64,000 nt of DNA, from contig NZ_CP016364.1 of assembly GCF_001888185.1 (NCBI RefSeq), forward strand, positions 868,001-932,000, read 5' to 3'. Shown here one piece after another: positions 30,125-39,082 of this stretch (positions are counted from its first letter, which is position 1; the number at the start of each line of letters is the position of its first letter). Both the position numbers and the translations under genes were made by a program. The notes under the pieces were generated by a model. The model saw nothing but the letters and a program-made list of their open reading frames with translations. It was not told where the DNA came from and made no database searches. This DNA comes from Phaeobacter porticola (GTDB lineage Bacteria > Pseudomonadota > Alphaproteobacteria > Rhodobacterales > Rhodobacteraceae).

Positions 30125-30364
30125 ATGTCCACCTGCGTCTTTATCCAGATCCGCTGCAGACCCGGCACCACGTATCAGGTCGCTGAAGAGATCGCGCTGC
30201 GCGAAATCCACTCCGAGCTTTATTCCACCAGTGGTGATTTTGATTTGCTGATGAAGCTCTACATCCCCAGCGATCAGGATGTCGGTAAATACATCAATGA
30301 TCAGCTGCTGAACATTCCCGGCATCGAACGGTCGCTGACCACGATGACATTCAAAGTGTTCTGA
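30125..30364 (+). CDS. Stand-alone Lrp/AsnC ligand-binding (RAM) domain
   Basis: A 79-residue protein, CVFIQIRCRPGTTYQVAEEI and YSTSGDFDLLMKLYIPSDQD, equal to the C-terminal effector domain of Lrp/AsnC regulators with no DNA-binding domain. Such proteins form ligand-binding oligomers and may tune full-length Lrp. GAGGGG precedes the ATG; a strong terminator follows. Divergent from hisB. Confidence 0.9.
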   Translation: MSTCVFIQIRCRPGTTYQVAEEIALREIHSELYSTSGDFDLLMKLYIPSDQDVGKYINDQLLNIPGIERSLTTMTFKVF

Positions 30365-30397
30365 TACCGCCATGTCTTGTAACAACTGACAGCGGAG

Positions 30398-30428
30398 AAC
30401 GGCGCGGGTCCGTGCCGCGCCGTTTTCC
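30398..30428 (+). terminator. Terminator of the RAM-domain gene
   Basis: A perfect 10-bp stem AACGGCGCGG/CCGCGCCGTT with a 7-base loop and TTCC. Confidence 0.8.
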
Positions 30429-30751
30429 TTGCCCCGGCGTCCCCGATACAGTGGTCCCCGGTTCCACTGGCCTTTTGATCTTGCACGCCCCCCGGCCTTT
30501 GGCTCCCCCCAGAGCGCTCGGGCCGCGATCAGTGCAGGATCGTGAAATTATCTGGTGCTGAAATGCTGGATTGGAACACCCTTGGAATAGATCAAGCCTT
30601 GCAGCAATTTACGGTCGGTTCACGGGGAAAAATCGCAAGAATGTGACATTACTGTCTGTGGTGGGTTCCAAGTTTGGCATCAGCCCAAAACATGAAAAGT
30701 AGCGCCAATTCCCCGGCGCTGCTTTGTTTGTTTTAGACGTCGCTAGCGGCG
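30429..30751. other. Gene-free stretch with a terminator-like hairpin
   Basis: No credible coding frame. Near its right end AGCGCC-(8)-GGCGCT followed by GCTTTGTTTGTTTT (about 30703-30736) looks like a plus-strand terminator although the plus-strand gene upstream is already terminated at 30428, so an unannotated small RNA is possible. It may also be the 3' end region of the minus-strand aminotransferase. Confidence 0.35.
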
Positions 30752-32104
30752 TCAGCGGGCGAGATGGCCCTGCATCTGCAGTTGCTCAAAGCTGGCGTCA
30801 ATCGCGGTCTTCAACCGGCTCAACATCTCGTCCACCTCTTCCTTGGTGATGATCAGAGGCGGGCAAAGCGCGACCGCATTTCCTGCCACGGCGCGCAGGA
30901 TCAAGCCGTTGTCCTGACACAGTTTCTGTGCCGTTGCTCCCGCTAACCCCTTGTCAAAGCTGGCTCCCGTGGTCTTGTTCGATACCAGTTCAAGGGCTGC
31001 AATAAGACCTTTTCCGCGCACTTCGCCAACCAGCGGATGGTCGGTAAAGATATCACGCAGCTGGGCCTGCATATAGGCACCAACGTTCGCGGCATGCTCA
31101 AACAGGTTGTCGCGCTCATAGATCTCCAGTGTCTTCAATGCAGCGGCGCAGGCGGCCGGGTGGCCGGAATAGGTGTACCCATGGCCAAAAACGCCGACTT
31201 CGTTGGTTTGGTCAACCATGGCGTCATACATCCAGCCCGGAATGACAGAGGCTGAAATGGGGAAATAGGCAGATGAGAGTTGCTTGGCCAAGGTCATCAG
31301 ATCCGGTTTGATGCCCATTGTGGTACAGCCGAAATCGGCACCCGTGCGGCCAAAACCGCAGATCACCTCATCCGCCCAGACAAGAATGCCATGTTTGCGC
31401 AGCAGCGCCTGTAGCCCTTCGTAATAGCCCTCTGGCGGGACAATCACGCCCGAGGCGCCGGTGATCGGCTCGACAATCATCGCCGCGATGGTGTCGGGAT
31501 CTTCGGCGATGATCTGGTCCTCTAGGTTCTGAAGGATCCGCTCGACAAATTGCGCCTCGGTCTCATTGCCTTGGCGGGCTGTATAGTAGTGGGGCGAGTC
31601 GGCGCGCAGAATGCTCAACGCTTCAAGAGGGGCATCGAAATGCGCCAGGTTTGCGGGCAGCGAGGTCAGTGAACCGGCTGCGACGGTCACACCGTGATAG
31701 CCCCGTTCGCGTGTGATAATCTTGCGTTTTTCCGGTTTGCCGATGGCGTTGAAGTAATAGCGCAGCATCTTGTAGTGGGTGTCATTCGCATCAGACCCGG
31801 AGTTGCCGAAGAAGATATAGGCGTTTTCAATCGGGACCATCGCGCTCAGCTTGGTGGCGAGATCCTGAATCGGTTGATGCGTCTTACCGCCAAAAGTGTG
31901 TGAGAACGGCAGCTTGTGCAACTGCTCGGTAATCGCATCCACGACTTCGGTATTGCTGTAGCCCAGTGAGGTGCACCAGAGACCGGCAAGCCCCTCAATG
32001 TATTTGCGCCCGTCGCTGTCAAACACATAGATGCCTTCACCGCGCTCCAGGCAGAGCTGTTCGGTCGCAGTGAAATTGGTGGTGGGATAGATGACCGGGG
32101 CCAT
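30752..32104 (-). CDS. Class III (omega) aminotransferase
   Basis: A 450-residue PLP enzyme. Motifs: YIEGLAGLWCTSLGYS, FGNSGSDANDTHYKM, WADEVICGFGRTG and the PLP lysine in LMTLAKQLSSAYFPIS. It resembles beta-alanine/taurine:pyruvate-type transaminases of roseobacters; the amine substrate cannot be set from sequence. AGGAGG lies 9 bases before the ATG at 32104; the longer frame begins with an Arg-rich stretch. No adjacent partner gene. Confidence 0.88.
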   Translation of the reverse strand: MAPVIYPTTNFTATEQLCLERGEGIYVFDSDGRKYIEGLAGLWCTSLGYSNTEVVDAITEQLHKLPFSHTFGGKTHQPIQDLATKLSAMVPIENAYIFFGNSGSDANDTHYKMLRYYFNAIGKPEKRKIITRERGYHGVTVAAGSLTSLPANLAHFDAPLEALSILRADSPHYYTARQGNETEAQFVERILQNLEDQIIAEDPDTIAAMIVEPITGASGVIVPPEGYYEGLQALLRKHGILVWADEVICGFGRTGADFGCTTMGIKPDLMTLAKQLSSAYFPISASVIPGWMYDAMVDQTNEVGVFGHGYTYSGHPAACAAALKTLEIYERDNLFEHAANVGAYMQAQLRDIFTDHPLVGEVRGKGLIAALELVSNKTTGASFDKGLAGATAQKLCQDNGLILRAVAGNAVALCPPLIITKEEVDEMLSRLKTAIDASFEQLQMQGHLAR

Positions 32105-32270
32105 GGGCTGACGTCCTCCTGAGCTGGGGCGCCGCAATAGTCGGCGCATATGCGGTGGGGCAGGCCGCCCCTTCGGCACAGCATTGGCGCGTTTTGTGTG
32201 TCACGTCAAAGGAATTTGATCAAATTTAACCTGATCCAAGTTGGCGCGAACAACGCTGGGCCTGAAACGC

Positions 32271-32298
32271 AAAAAGCCGCCCATAACGAGCGGCTTTT
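32271..32298 (-). terminator. Terminator of the first tRNA-Gly
   Basis: On the minus strand GCCGC-(9)-GCGGC is followed by TTTTT, starting about 10 bases after the CCA end of the tRNA. Confidence 0.8.
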
Positions 32299-32308
32299 GC
32301 AATCCGAA

Positions 32309-32383
32309 TGGAGCGGGCGAGGCGATTCGAACGCCCGACCCTAACCTTGGCAAGGTTATGCTCTACCCCTGAGCTACGCCCGC
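32309..32383 (-). tRNA. tRNA-Gly (GCC), copy 1
   Basis: Minus-strand cloverleaf with acceptor GCGGGCG/CGCCCGC, discriminator T, anticodon loop TTGCCAA (GCC), T-loop GTTCGAATC and encoded CCA. Identical in sequence to the copies at 32602-32676 and 34888-34962. Confidence 0.97.
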
Positions 32384-32556
32384 GCTGCCATTCGGTGAGC
32401 CGGTGTTTAGGAAATTGCCGCACCGCCCGCAAGAGGAAAAGCGGCAGATTGGCGAAGAAAAGAACCGCCTATTTCATCGGGCTGATGGCCGTCAGTTCTG
32501 CACGCGCGCGATCAAGAGTGACGTGGCGGATGCACTGTAAGGTGTTTATTTATTGG

Positions 32557-32587
32557 CAAAAAAGAAAAAGCCGCTCAGATGAGCGGC
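32557..32587 (-). terminator. Terminator of the second tRNA-Gly
   Basis: On the minus strand GCCGCTC-ATCT-GAGCGGC is followed by TTTTTCTTTTTT. Confidence 0.88.
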
Positions 32588-32601
32588 CTTTCTTGTCCAG
32601 A

Positions 32602-32676
32602 TGGAGCGGGCGAGGCGATTCGAACGCCCGACCCTAACCTTGGCAAGGTTATGCTCTACCCCTGAGCTACGCCCGC
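32602..32676 (-). tRNA. tRNA-Gly (GCC), copy 2
   Basis: Same sequence as copy 1. It forms the left flank of the restriction-modification cassette and has its own terminator. Confidence 0.97.
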
Positions 32677-32742
32677 GCTGCATCTGGTGAGCCGGTGAAT
32701 AGGCAATTGCGCAGCGGCCTGCAATAGAAAATCGTCAGGTTT

Positions 32743-33654
32743 TTACGCGCGATCAGAAAAATCTTCGCAGATCGGGTGGCCGGCGCTTGCCGCCAGACGC
32801 TGCTCTGCCGATGTGCTGAGCGATGCAGAGATAAATTCGGACCTGCTGCAATGTGAAAGCCCCAGCGCGCGGATCAGCTGTGCGTCTTTGCGCCCCTCAA
32901 GGATCACGATCCCTTCGCGCGCCAGCAGGTCCCGTGTCCCATGCCCGCCGTCAGATCGGATACGGCGCATAAAATCCTTCTGCGCCGCCACGGCCTCGAC
33001 AACATCGCGCGGGATGGGGCGGCCCTGAAGCGCGCGAAACAGGCCTGCCATCCGTGCGTTGCCGCTGTCCCCGTCAAAGATACGCGCAACCGTTTCCTCT
33101 GGTAGGATGCGCCAGAAATTCGCAGGGTAGGGTTGGTCACAAAGCAGCCAGAGGATATGGCAAAAGCCCTCCGCAGAAATCGAGCGTTTGGCATCCTTGT
33201 TCTGGCCAGCCGTCAGATAATCCATCCGTGCCACAATCAGGCCCAGATAACACCGCGCCCGCGGCTCATCTGCGGCGACCAGAATACACGGCTGATCAAT
33301 CGCCTCGGTCGGGATCATCCAATTGCTGCCCATTGTATGTTTGATGTCCACATCGTGGCCAAGGATTTTGGTGTCCAACCGCCCCTTTGGCAGGCGCAGC
33401 ATTGCGCGCAGTTCGATCTCTACCCGAGTGCCAATGTAGGTCTTTTCGGTCTTCTCAAGCTCCTCGTAGCTGCGTCGCCCGGTTTTGGGCGTCATGATTA
33501 CATTGTCGATGCACTCGCGCAGCATGGCTGGAAAACACTCGGCCAGTTCGATCGCCCCGCCTGAACGTGTGGTGATCTCTTGGGCAAGCGCGCTCAGCAG
33601 GGCGTGATCGGAATGGCCAGGACAGATGCAGCTGGGTGGCAGTTTCCGTTTCAT
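32743..33654 (-). CDS. NaeI-family type II restriction endonuclease
   Basis: A 303-residue protein colinear with NaeI. The endonuclease domain contains ELEKTEKTYIGTRVEIEL (catalytic Glu) and LGHDVDIKHTMGSNWMIP, where D-x-K (VDIK) matches the NaeI VDCK active site. The second (Topo/CAP-like) domain shows QKDFMRRIRSDGG and REGIVILEGRKD, very like NaeI. NaeI cuts GCC/GGC and needs two sites (type IIE). The ligase-like motif of NaeI that holds Leu43 is replaced here by DNVIMTPKTG. It lies 102 bases downstream of a C5 methyltransferase gene in the same direction, making an R-M pair. Target specificity is inferred from homology only. Confidence 0.85.
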   Translation of the reverse strand: MKRKLPPSCICPGHSDHALLSALAQEITTRSGGAIELAECFPAMLRECIDNVIMTPKTGRRSYEELEKTEKTYIGTRVEIELRAMLRLPKGRLDTKILGHDVDIKHTMGSNWMIPTEAIDQPCILVAADEPRARCYLGLIVARMDYLTAGQNKDAKRSISAEGFCHILWLLCDQPYPANFWRILPEETVARIFDGDSGNARMAGLFRALQGRPIPRDVVEAVAAQKDFMRRIRSDGGHGTRDLLAREGIVILEGRKDAQLIRALGLSHCSRSEFISASLSTSAEQRLAASAGHPICEDFSDRA

Positions 33655-33756
33655 GGCAGGCCCTGCGCATGGTTGATCCGTTGCTGTGAGTATTTTGGGA
33701 AAGGTGACAGGGCGGGCTGTGCCCTGTCAGAGGGCTGCGCGATGTTTGTCGGCACA

Positions 33757-34731
33757 TCAACGCCCGATGGCAGATGTGGACACAACCCGCAGGTTGGGCC
33801 GGGCGATGGCGCGACTGATCTGTCGGGCAACCGCCTCGGCCACTGGCGGGGGGAAGGCATTGCCGACCTGACGGTAGGCGTTGGTCTTGGCACCGGTAAA
33901 GTGCCAGGAATCAGGAAAGCCCTGAATGCGCGCAACCATGCGTACAGTAAGCCGCGGCATATCATTGTGAAACGGATCGGGAGCCTCGGGTGCAATCGTG
34001 CGTCCCTCGACACCCAAGGCGGCCCAGGCGCGCCGCGCGCGTGTCGGGCCCAGGTCTGGTCCGCCATGTTTCTTGGAGCCACCCACGATGGTTGGCGCAA
34101 TCTCATCAGCCTTGGCGGCCCAATCCTCAGCCCCACGCCAGCCGCGTTCCTTCATCAGGTCCAGCAGTGTCGCGCCAACGGTGGGGGGATTATGCGGCAG
34201 CGGGTCTGGCCAAGCGAATTGGTCCGAGAATTCCTTGCGCAGGGCCACGATGGCGACGCGCGGCCGCAGCTGCGGGACGCCAAAGTCTGAGGCATTGAGC
34301 AGCCGCCAGTCGGTTTCATAGCCAAGTTTTGACAATTGGCGTTTCAGCTTCTCGCGGTAGTCATGGAACACCGCATCCAGAAAACCACGGACATTTTCGA
34401 TCATCACGGCGCGCGGACGGGTGGCGGCGACGATTTCAATGGCATCATCAAACAGGTTGCGCTCGTCTTGTTCGCCAAGCTGCTTACCTGCGACGGAAAA
34501 CGGCGGGCAGGGCAGGCCGCCCGCCAGCAGATCAATGCCGCGATAGGCGTCGGCATCGTCTTTGAATGCCCGCACATCTTCCTCCAGCACGTTCCACTTG
34601 GGCCGGTTGTGGCGCAGGGTCGCACAGCAATGTTTGTCGATCTCTACCAGCGCTGTGTGGTCAAAACCGGCAGATTCCAGTCCGAGTGCCTGACCACCTG
34701 CACCTGCGCAGAGTTCTACTGATGTTAGCAT
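33757..34731 (-). CDS. DNA (cytosine-5)-methyltransferase of the R-M pair
   Basis: A 324-residue C5 MTase with the motifs in standard order: I VELCAGAGGQALGLE, II/III ALVEIDKHC, IV GGLPCPPFSVAGKQ with the catalytic PC, VI MIENVRGFLD, VIII PQLRPRVAIVAL, IX RLTVRMVARIQGFPDSW, X RQVGNAFPPPVAEAVA. It should protect the site cut by the downstream NaeI-like enzyme. The target-recognition stretch between VIII and IX is about 100 residues. No vsr gene or controller protein is seen. Confidence 0.93.
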   Translation of the reverse strand: MLTSVELCAGAGGQALGLESAGFDHTALVEIDKHCCATLRHNRPKWNVLEEDVRAFKDDADAYRGIDLLAGGLPCPPFSVAGKQLGEQDERNLFDDAIEIVAATRPRAVMIENVRGFLDAVFHDYREKLKRQLSKLGYETDWRLLNASDFGVPQLRPRVAIVALRKEFSDQFAWPDPLPHNPPTVGATLLDLMKERGWRGAEDWAAKADEIAPTIVGGSKKHGGPDLGPTRARRAWAALGVEGRTIAPEAPDPFHNDMPRLTVRMVARIQGFPDSWHFTGAKTNAYRQVGNAFPPPVAEAVARQISRAIARPNLRVVSTSAIGR

Positions 34732-34839
34732 CCTGCCGTGTCACCCGTTCCTATGCCGCTGCGCAGCTGTTCGTGCTCTGTTCTTAGGCGCTGAAATGAT
34801 TCCGCGCAAGCCAGAGGCTACGTCGGATTTCAGAAACAC

Positions 34840-34872
34840 AAAAGGCCACCGTTGCGTCTGCAAACGGTGGCC
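34840..34872 (-). terminator. Terminator of the third tRNA-Gly
   Basis: A 10-bp stem GGCCACCGTT/AACGGTGGCC with A/T-rich flanks; on the minus strand it ends in TTTT after the tRNA CCA. Confidence 0.85.
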
Positions 34873-34887
34873 TTTTCATGTTCCAAA

Positions 34888-34962
34888 TGGAGCGGGCGAG
34901 GCGATTCGAACGCCCGACCCTAACCTTGGCAAGGTTATGCTCTACCCCTGAGCTACGCCCGC
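34888..34962 (-). tRNA. tRNA-Gly (GCC), copy 3
   Basis: Identical to copies 1 and 2. With copy 2 it brackets the R-M genes as a direct repeat of at least 75 bp. The flank GCGCTGCCATTCGGTGA is shared with copy 1. Confidence 0.97.
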
Positions 34963-35200
34963 GCTGCCATTCGGTGAAGCGGGATTTAGTCATTCACTGG
35001 CAGGGCTGCAAGCGAAAAACGCAAATCTGGCAGCAAAAAATGGCCGTCACAACGATTTGAGCGACGGAAACCGCGTCCGGTGCCGTTTTACCCGTATGAT
35101 GGTGACAGGAACCCGGCCAATTCACCCGAATTACCTGACGAGCCAATGAGCCGGGTCAAACCGTGGACAGATCCGCGATACAAAAATTGGGAGCCCCAAG

Positions 35201-35419
35201 ATGACACTGCTAAGCACACCGCTGCACGACCGAATGGGCAAATCTATGGACGACACATTGGATACCCTGCGCATTCTCAGCCTGACGTTTGCAATATCGC
35301 TGGCTGTTAGCATTCAACTGTCCGGCAGCGCTGCAACCGGTGGACCGATGCTGGATCACCACAGCGTCAACGCACCAATGAGCGCGCCTTCCGCCATTGA
35401 GGTGCGCGCGCTGATTTAA
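35201..35419 (+). CDS. Small hypothetical protein with one hydrophobic segment
   Basis: A 72-residue frame, MTLLSTPLHDRMGKSMDDTL, then a hydrophobic helix ILSLTFAISLAVSIQLSG and a polar tail. GGGAG sits 8 bases before the ATG, the main support. It overlaps another protein-like frame (35080-35310, GTG start; contains PWTDPRYKNWEPQDD) in a different phase, so which one is translated is uncertain. Confidence 0.45.
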   Translation: MTLLSTPLHDRMGKSMDDTLDTLRILSLTFAISLAVSIQLSGSAATGGPMLDHHSVNAPMSAPSAIEVRALI

Positions 35420-35438
35420 GCGCTGCAGGCCTCTGATG

Positions 35439-35469
35439 CAAAAAGGCGCCCCTGGCAAAAGGGACGCCT
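35439..35469 (-). terminator. Terminator of pyc
   Basis: On the minus strand AGGCGTCCCT/AGGGGCGCCT (one mismatch) is followed by TTTTT, 46 bases after the pyc stop. Plus-strand use for the small protein gene is possible but lacks a T run. Confidence 0.75.
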
Positions 35470-35514
35470 GTGAAATTTTGGAGCCCGGTTAGCAGGCGTT
35501 TCACAGATCGCCGA

Positions 35515-38500
35515 TCACTCCAGTTCGATCAGCAGATCCTTGGCGTCAATCTGGCCGCCGGCCTGTACGTGTACCGCCTTCACCACCGCGTCGTGTTCGG
35601 CGTGGATCCCAGTTTCCATCTTCATTGCCTCGATGGTCAACAGCATGTCGCCTTCGTGGATCTGTTGACCTGGATGCACGGCAACCGTCGCCACAACGCC
35701 CGGCATCGGCGCGCCGATGTGGTTAGGATTGCCCGCTTCGGCTTTTTTGTTGGCGACCTGGGTCGCGGCGACCTTGCGGTTGGGCACCCGGATGACACGT
35801 GGTTGGCCATTGAGCTCGAAGAAGACTTTGACCTCTCCCTTGTCATCGGTTTCGCCAATGGCCTGGAGGCGAATTTCCAGCGTCTTGCCGGGGTCGATTT
35901 CGGCGGTGATCTCTGCGCCCGGCTCCATCCCGTAAAAGAATGTGCGGGTTGGCAGGGCACGCACCGGACCGTAGAGCCGATGGCGGCCCATGTAGTCAAG
36001 GAACACCTTGGGATACATCAGATAGCCATTGAGATCTTCGTCATCGACCTTAAAGCCTTCCAATTCGGCCGAGAGTTCGGCGCGGCTGGCTTCCAGATCA
36101 ACCGGCTCCAGATGGGCGCCGGGGCGCGCCGTATTCGGGGCGTCACCTTTCAGCACTTTGGCAACGATCCCCTCAGGGAAACCACCGGGGGGCTGACCCA
36201 GATTGCCGCGCATCATGTCAACTACAGAATCCGGGAAGGCCACATCGGTCTTCGGATCCTCGACATCATCGCGGGTCAGGCCTTGGGACACCATCATCAG
36301 GGCCATATCGCCAACCACCTTGGACGAAGGCGTCACCTTGACGATATCGCCAAACATCTGGTTCACGTCGGCATAGGTCTGTGCCACGTCGGACCATTTT
36401 TCTTCCAGACCCAGCGAACGTGCCTGTGCCTTGAGGTTGGTAAACTGACCGCCAGGCATCTCGTGCAGATAAACCTCAGAGGCCGGTGCGGCGAGACCTG
36501 ATTCAAAGGCCGCATATTGTGCCCGCACCTGCTCCCAATAAGCAGAGATTTCGCGGATTCTGGTGATATCCAGCCCGGTGTCGCGGTCGGTATTGCGCAG
36601 CCCCTCGACGATAGAGCCGAGGCAGGGCTGCGAGGTACCGCCACTGAAGGCATCCATAGCGGCGTCAACAGCATCAACCCCGGCATCGGCAGCCGCCAGA
36701 ATGGTCGCCCCGGCAATGCCGGAGGTATCATGGGTGTGGAAATGGACGGGCAGGCCGACCTCTTCCTTCAGCGCCTTGACCAATTGCCGGGCCGCGGCGG
36801 GCTTCAACAGGCCCGCCATGTCTTTCAGGCCCAGGATATGCGCGCCTGCGGCTTCCAGCTCCTTGGCCATGCCGACATAATATTTGAGATCGTATTTGGC
36901 CCGGTTGGGATCGAGGATATCGCCGGTGTAGCAGATGGTGCCTTCGCAGATCTTGCCGCTCTCGACGACTGCATCCATCGCAACACGCATGTTTTCAACC
37001 CAGTTCAGCGAGTCAAAGACGCGGAACACATCAACGCCGGTGGCGGCCTGCTTCACAAAGCTCTGCACCACATTGTCGGGATAATTGGTGTAACCAACCC
37101 CGTTTGAGGCGCGCAGCAGCATCTGGGTCATCAGATTCGGCATCCGCTCGCGCAGGTCGCGCAGGCGTTGCCAGGGGCATTCCTGCAAGAAGCGGTAGGC
37201 CACATCAAATGTCGCACCACCCCAGCATTCGACCGAGAACAGCTGGCTTAGATGCTGCGCATAGGCCGGCGCCACTTTGATCATGTCATGGCTGCGCATG
37301 CGTGTGGCCAGCAGCGATTGGTGCCCATCGCGCATGGTCGTGTCTGTCAGCAACAGCTGGCGCTGTGCTTTCATCCAATCGGCCACCGCCTGCGCACCCT
37401 TTTGTTCCAACAGGTTGCGGGTGCCATAGGGTTGGGTTGCGGCATCGGCTTTGGGCGCTCGGGGCTCTTTCAGGTCTGCCTGCGGCTTGGGGCGGCCTTC
37501 GGTTTCCGGGTGCCCGTTGACCGAGATATCGGCGATATAGGTCAGCACCTTGGTGCCGCGATCGCGACGCTTGGCAAACTGGAACAGCTCCGGCGTCTCG
37601 TCGATGAATTTGGTGGTGTATTCATTCGACAGAAAGGTCGGATGTTTCAGCAGGTTCTCGACAAAGGCGATATTGGTGCTGACACCGCGCACCCGGAATT
37701 CACGCAAGGCGCGGTCCATACGGGCGATGGCTTTTTCTGGCGTTGGGGCCTTGGCGGTGACCTTGGTCAGCAGCGAATCGTAATAGCGTGTGATCACGCC
37801 GCCCGCGTAGGCGGTACCGCCGTCCAGACGAATGCCCATACCCGTGGCCGAGCGATAGGCGGTGATGCGGCCATAGTCGGGGATGAAGTTGTTCAGTGGG
37901 TCCTCAGTGGTCACACGAGTCTGTAGCGCATGGCCATTGAGCTGGATCTCGTCTTGGCTGGCCTTGCCCGTGGCCTCAGCGATGGTCTTGCCTTCGGCAA
38001 TCAGGATCTGCGCCTGCACGATGTCGATACCGGTCACTTCCTCGGTGACGGTGTGTTCCACCTGCACGCGGGGGTTCACCTCGATAAAATAGAATTTGCC
38101 GTCGTTCATATCCATCAGGAATTCGACGGTGCCCGCGCATTCATAGTTCACATGCTGGCAGATCTTGCGGCCCAGATCGCAGATCTCGGCGCGCTGCTCC
38201 TCCGTCAGATAGGGGGCGGGCGCACGCTCGACCACTTTCTGATTGCGGCGCTGGACTGAGCAGTCCCGTTCAAACAGGTGATAAATCTCGCCGTGTTTGT
38301 CGCCGAGGATCTGCACCTCAACGTGGCGCGCGCGGGTGATCATCTTCTCCAGATAGCCCTCGCCATTGCCAAAGGCGGCTTCGGCTTCGCGGCGGCCTTC
38401 CAGCACCTTTTCTTCCAGTTCATCTTCGCCGTGGATCGGGCGCATCCCGCGGCCACCGCCACCCCAGGACGCCTTGAGCATCAAGGGATAGCCGACCTCT

Positions 38501-38955
38501 GCCGCTTCTTTGCGGATCGCGTCCATATCGTTGCCCAAAACCTCGGTCGCCGGGATCACCGGGACACCTGCGTCGACCGCAACGCGCCGCGCGCTGGCCT
38601 TGTCGCCAAGGGCGCGCATGGTTTCAGCCTTGGGGCCAATAAAGGTGATGCCGTTGCGCGCGCAGGCATCGACGAAATCGGGGTTCTCGGACAGCAGGCC
38701 GTAGCCTGGGTGGATCGCATCGGCGCCGCATGCCTTGGCAACGCGGATGATCTCATCAATCGACAGATAAGCGGCAACCGGCCCCATACCTTCGCCAATC
38801 CGGTAGGCTTCATCGGCTTTGAACCGGTGCAGTCCCAGCTTGTCCTCTTCGGCGTAGACGGCAACCGTCTTTTTGCCCATCTCATTGGCGGCCCGCATGA
38901 CGCGGATGGCGATTTCGCCGCGATTGGCGATCAGGATTTTTTTGAAGTCGGTCAT
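35515..38955 (-). CDS. pyc: Pyruvate carboxylase
   Basis: A 1146-residue single-chain enzyme making oxaloacetate from pyruvate and bicarbonate. Order: biotin carboxylase (about 1-450; ILIANRGEIAIRVMRAANE, KASWGGGGRGMR, FIEVNPRVQVEHTVTEE), carboxyltransferase (about 530-800; LLTDTTMRDGHQSLLATRMR, FHTHDTSGIAGA), PYC/OADA domain, and biotinyl domain (about 1075-1146) with the biotinyl-Lys in IEAMKMETGI. Full family length. It depends on biotin made by the bio operon at 13.5-19 kb. Followed by a terminator. Confidence 0.97.
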   Translation of the reverse strand: MTDFKKILIANRGEIAIRVMRAANEMGKKTVAVYAEEDKLGLHRFKADEAYRIGEGMGPVAAYLSIDEIIRVAKACGADAIHPGYGLLSENPDFVDACARNGITFIGPKAETMRALGDKASARRVAVDAGVPVIPATEVLGNDMDAIRKEAAEVGYPLMLKASWGGGGRGMRPIHGEDELEEKVLEGRREAEAAFGNGEGYLEKMITRARHVEVQILGDKHGEIYHLFERDCSVQRRNQKVVERAPAPYLTEEQRAEICDLGRKICQHVNYECAGTVEFLMDMNDGKFYFIEVNPRVQVEHTVTEEVTGIDIVQAQILIAEGKTIAEATGKASQDEIQLNGHALQTRVTTEDPLNNFIPDYGRITAYRSATGMGIRLDGGTAYAGGVITRYYDSLLTKVTAKAPTPEKAIARMDRALREFRVRGVSTNIAFVENLLKHPTFLSNEYTTKFIDETPELFQFAKRRDRGTKVLTYIADISVNGHPETEGRPKPQADLKEPRAPKADAATQPYGTRNLLEQKGAQAVADWMKAQRQLLLTDTTMRDGHQSLLATRMRSHDMIKVAPAYAQHLSQLFSVECWGGATFDVAYRFLQECPWQRLRDLRERMPNLMTQMLLRASNGVGYTNYPDNVVQSFVKQAATGVDVFRVFDSLNWVENMRVAMDAVVESGKICEGTICYTGDILDPNRAKYDLKYYVGMAKELEAAGAHILGLKDMAGLLKPAAARQLVKALKEEVGLPVHFHTHDTSGIAGATILAAADAGVDAVDAAMDAFSGGTSQPCLGSIVEGLRNTDRDTGLDITRIREISAYWEQVRAQYAAFESGLAAPASEVYLHEMPGGQFTNLKAQARSLGLEEKWSDVAQTYADVNQMFGDIVKVTPSSKVVGDMALMMVSQGLTRDDVEDPKTDVAFPDSVVDMMRGNLGQPPGGFPEGIVAKVLKGDAPNTARPGAHLEPVDLEASRAELSAELEGFKVDDEDLNGYLMYPKVFLDYMGRHRLYGPVRALPTRTFFYGMEPGAEITAEIDPGKTLEIRLQAIGETDDKGEVKVFFELNGQPRVIRVPNRKVAATQVANKKAEAGNPNHIGAPMPGVVATVAVHPGQQIHEGDMLLTIEAMKMETGIHAEHDAVVKAVHVQAGGQIDAKDLLIELE

Positions 38956-39082
38956 GGCTTCCTCGAGGGTCGTGCTGTTTAGCGAAGTGATAAGCGCAGA
39001 TTAGGGTCCGGTATAGACGTAGTTCTGGGTATGGCCAGCGTGATAGCGCTGACCTGAGGCCAGAAACCGGCAGAAAACGCGA

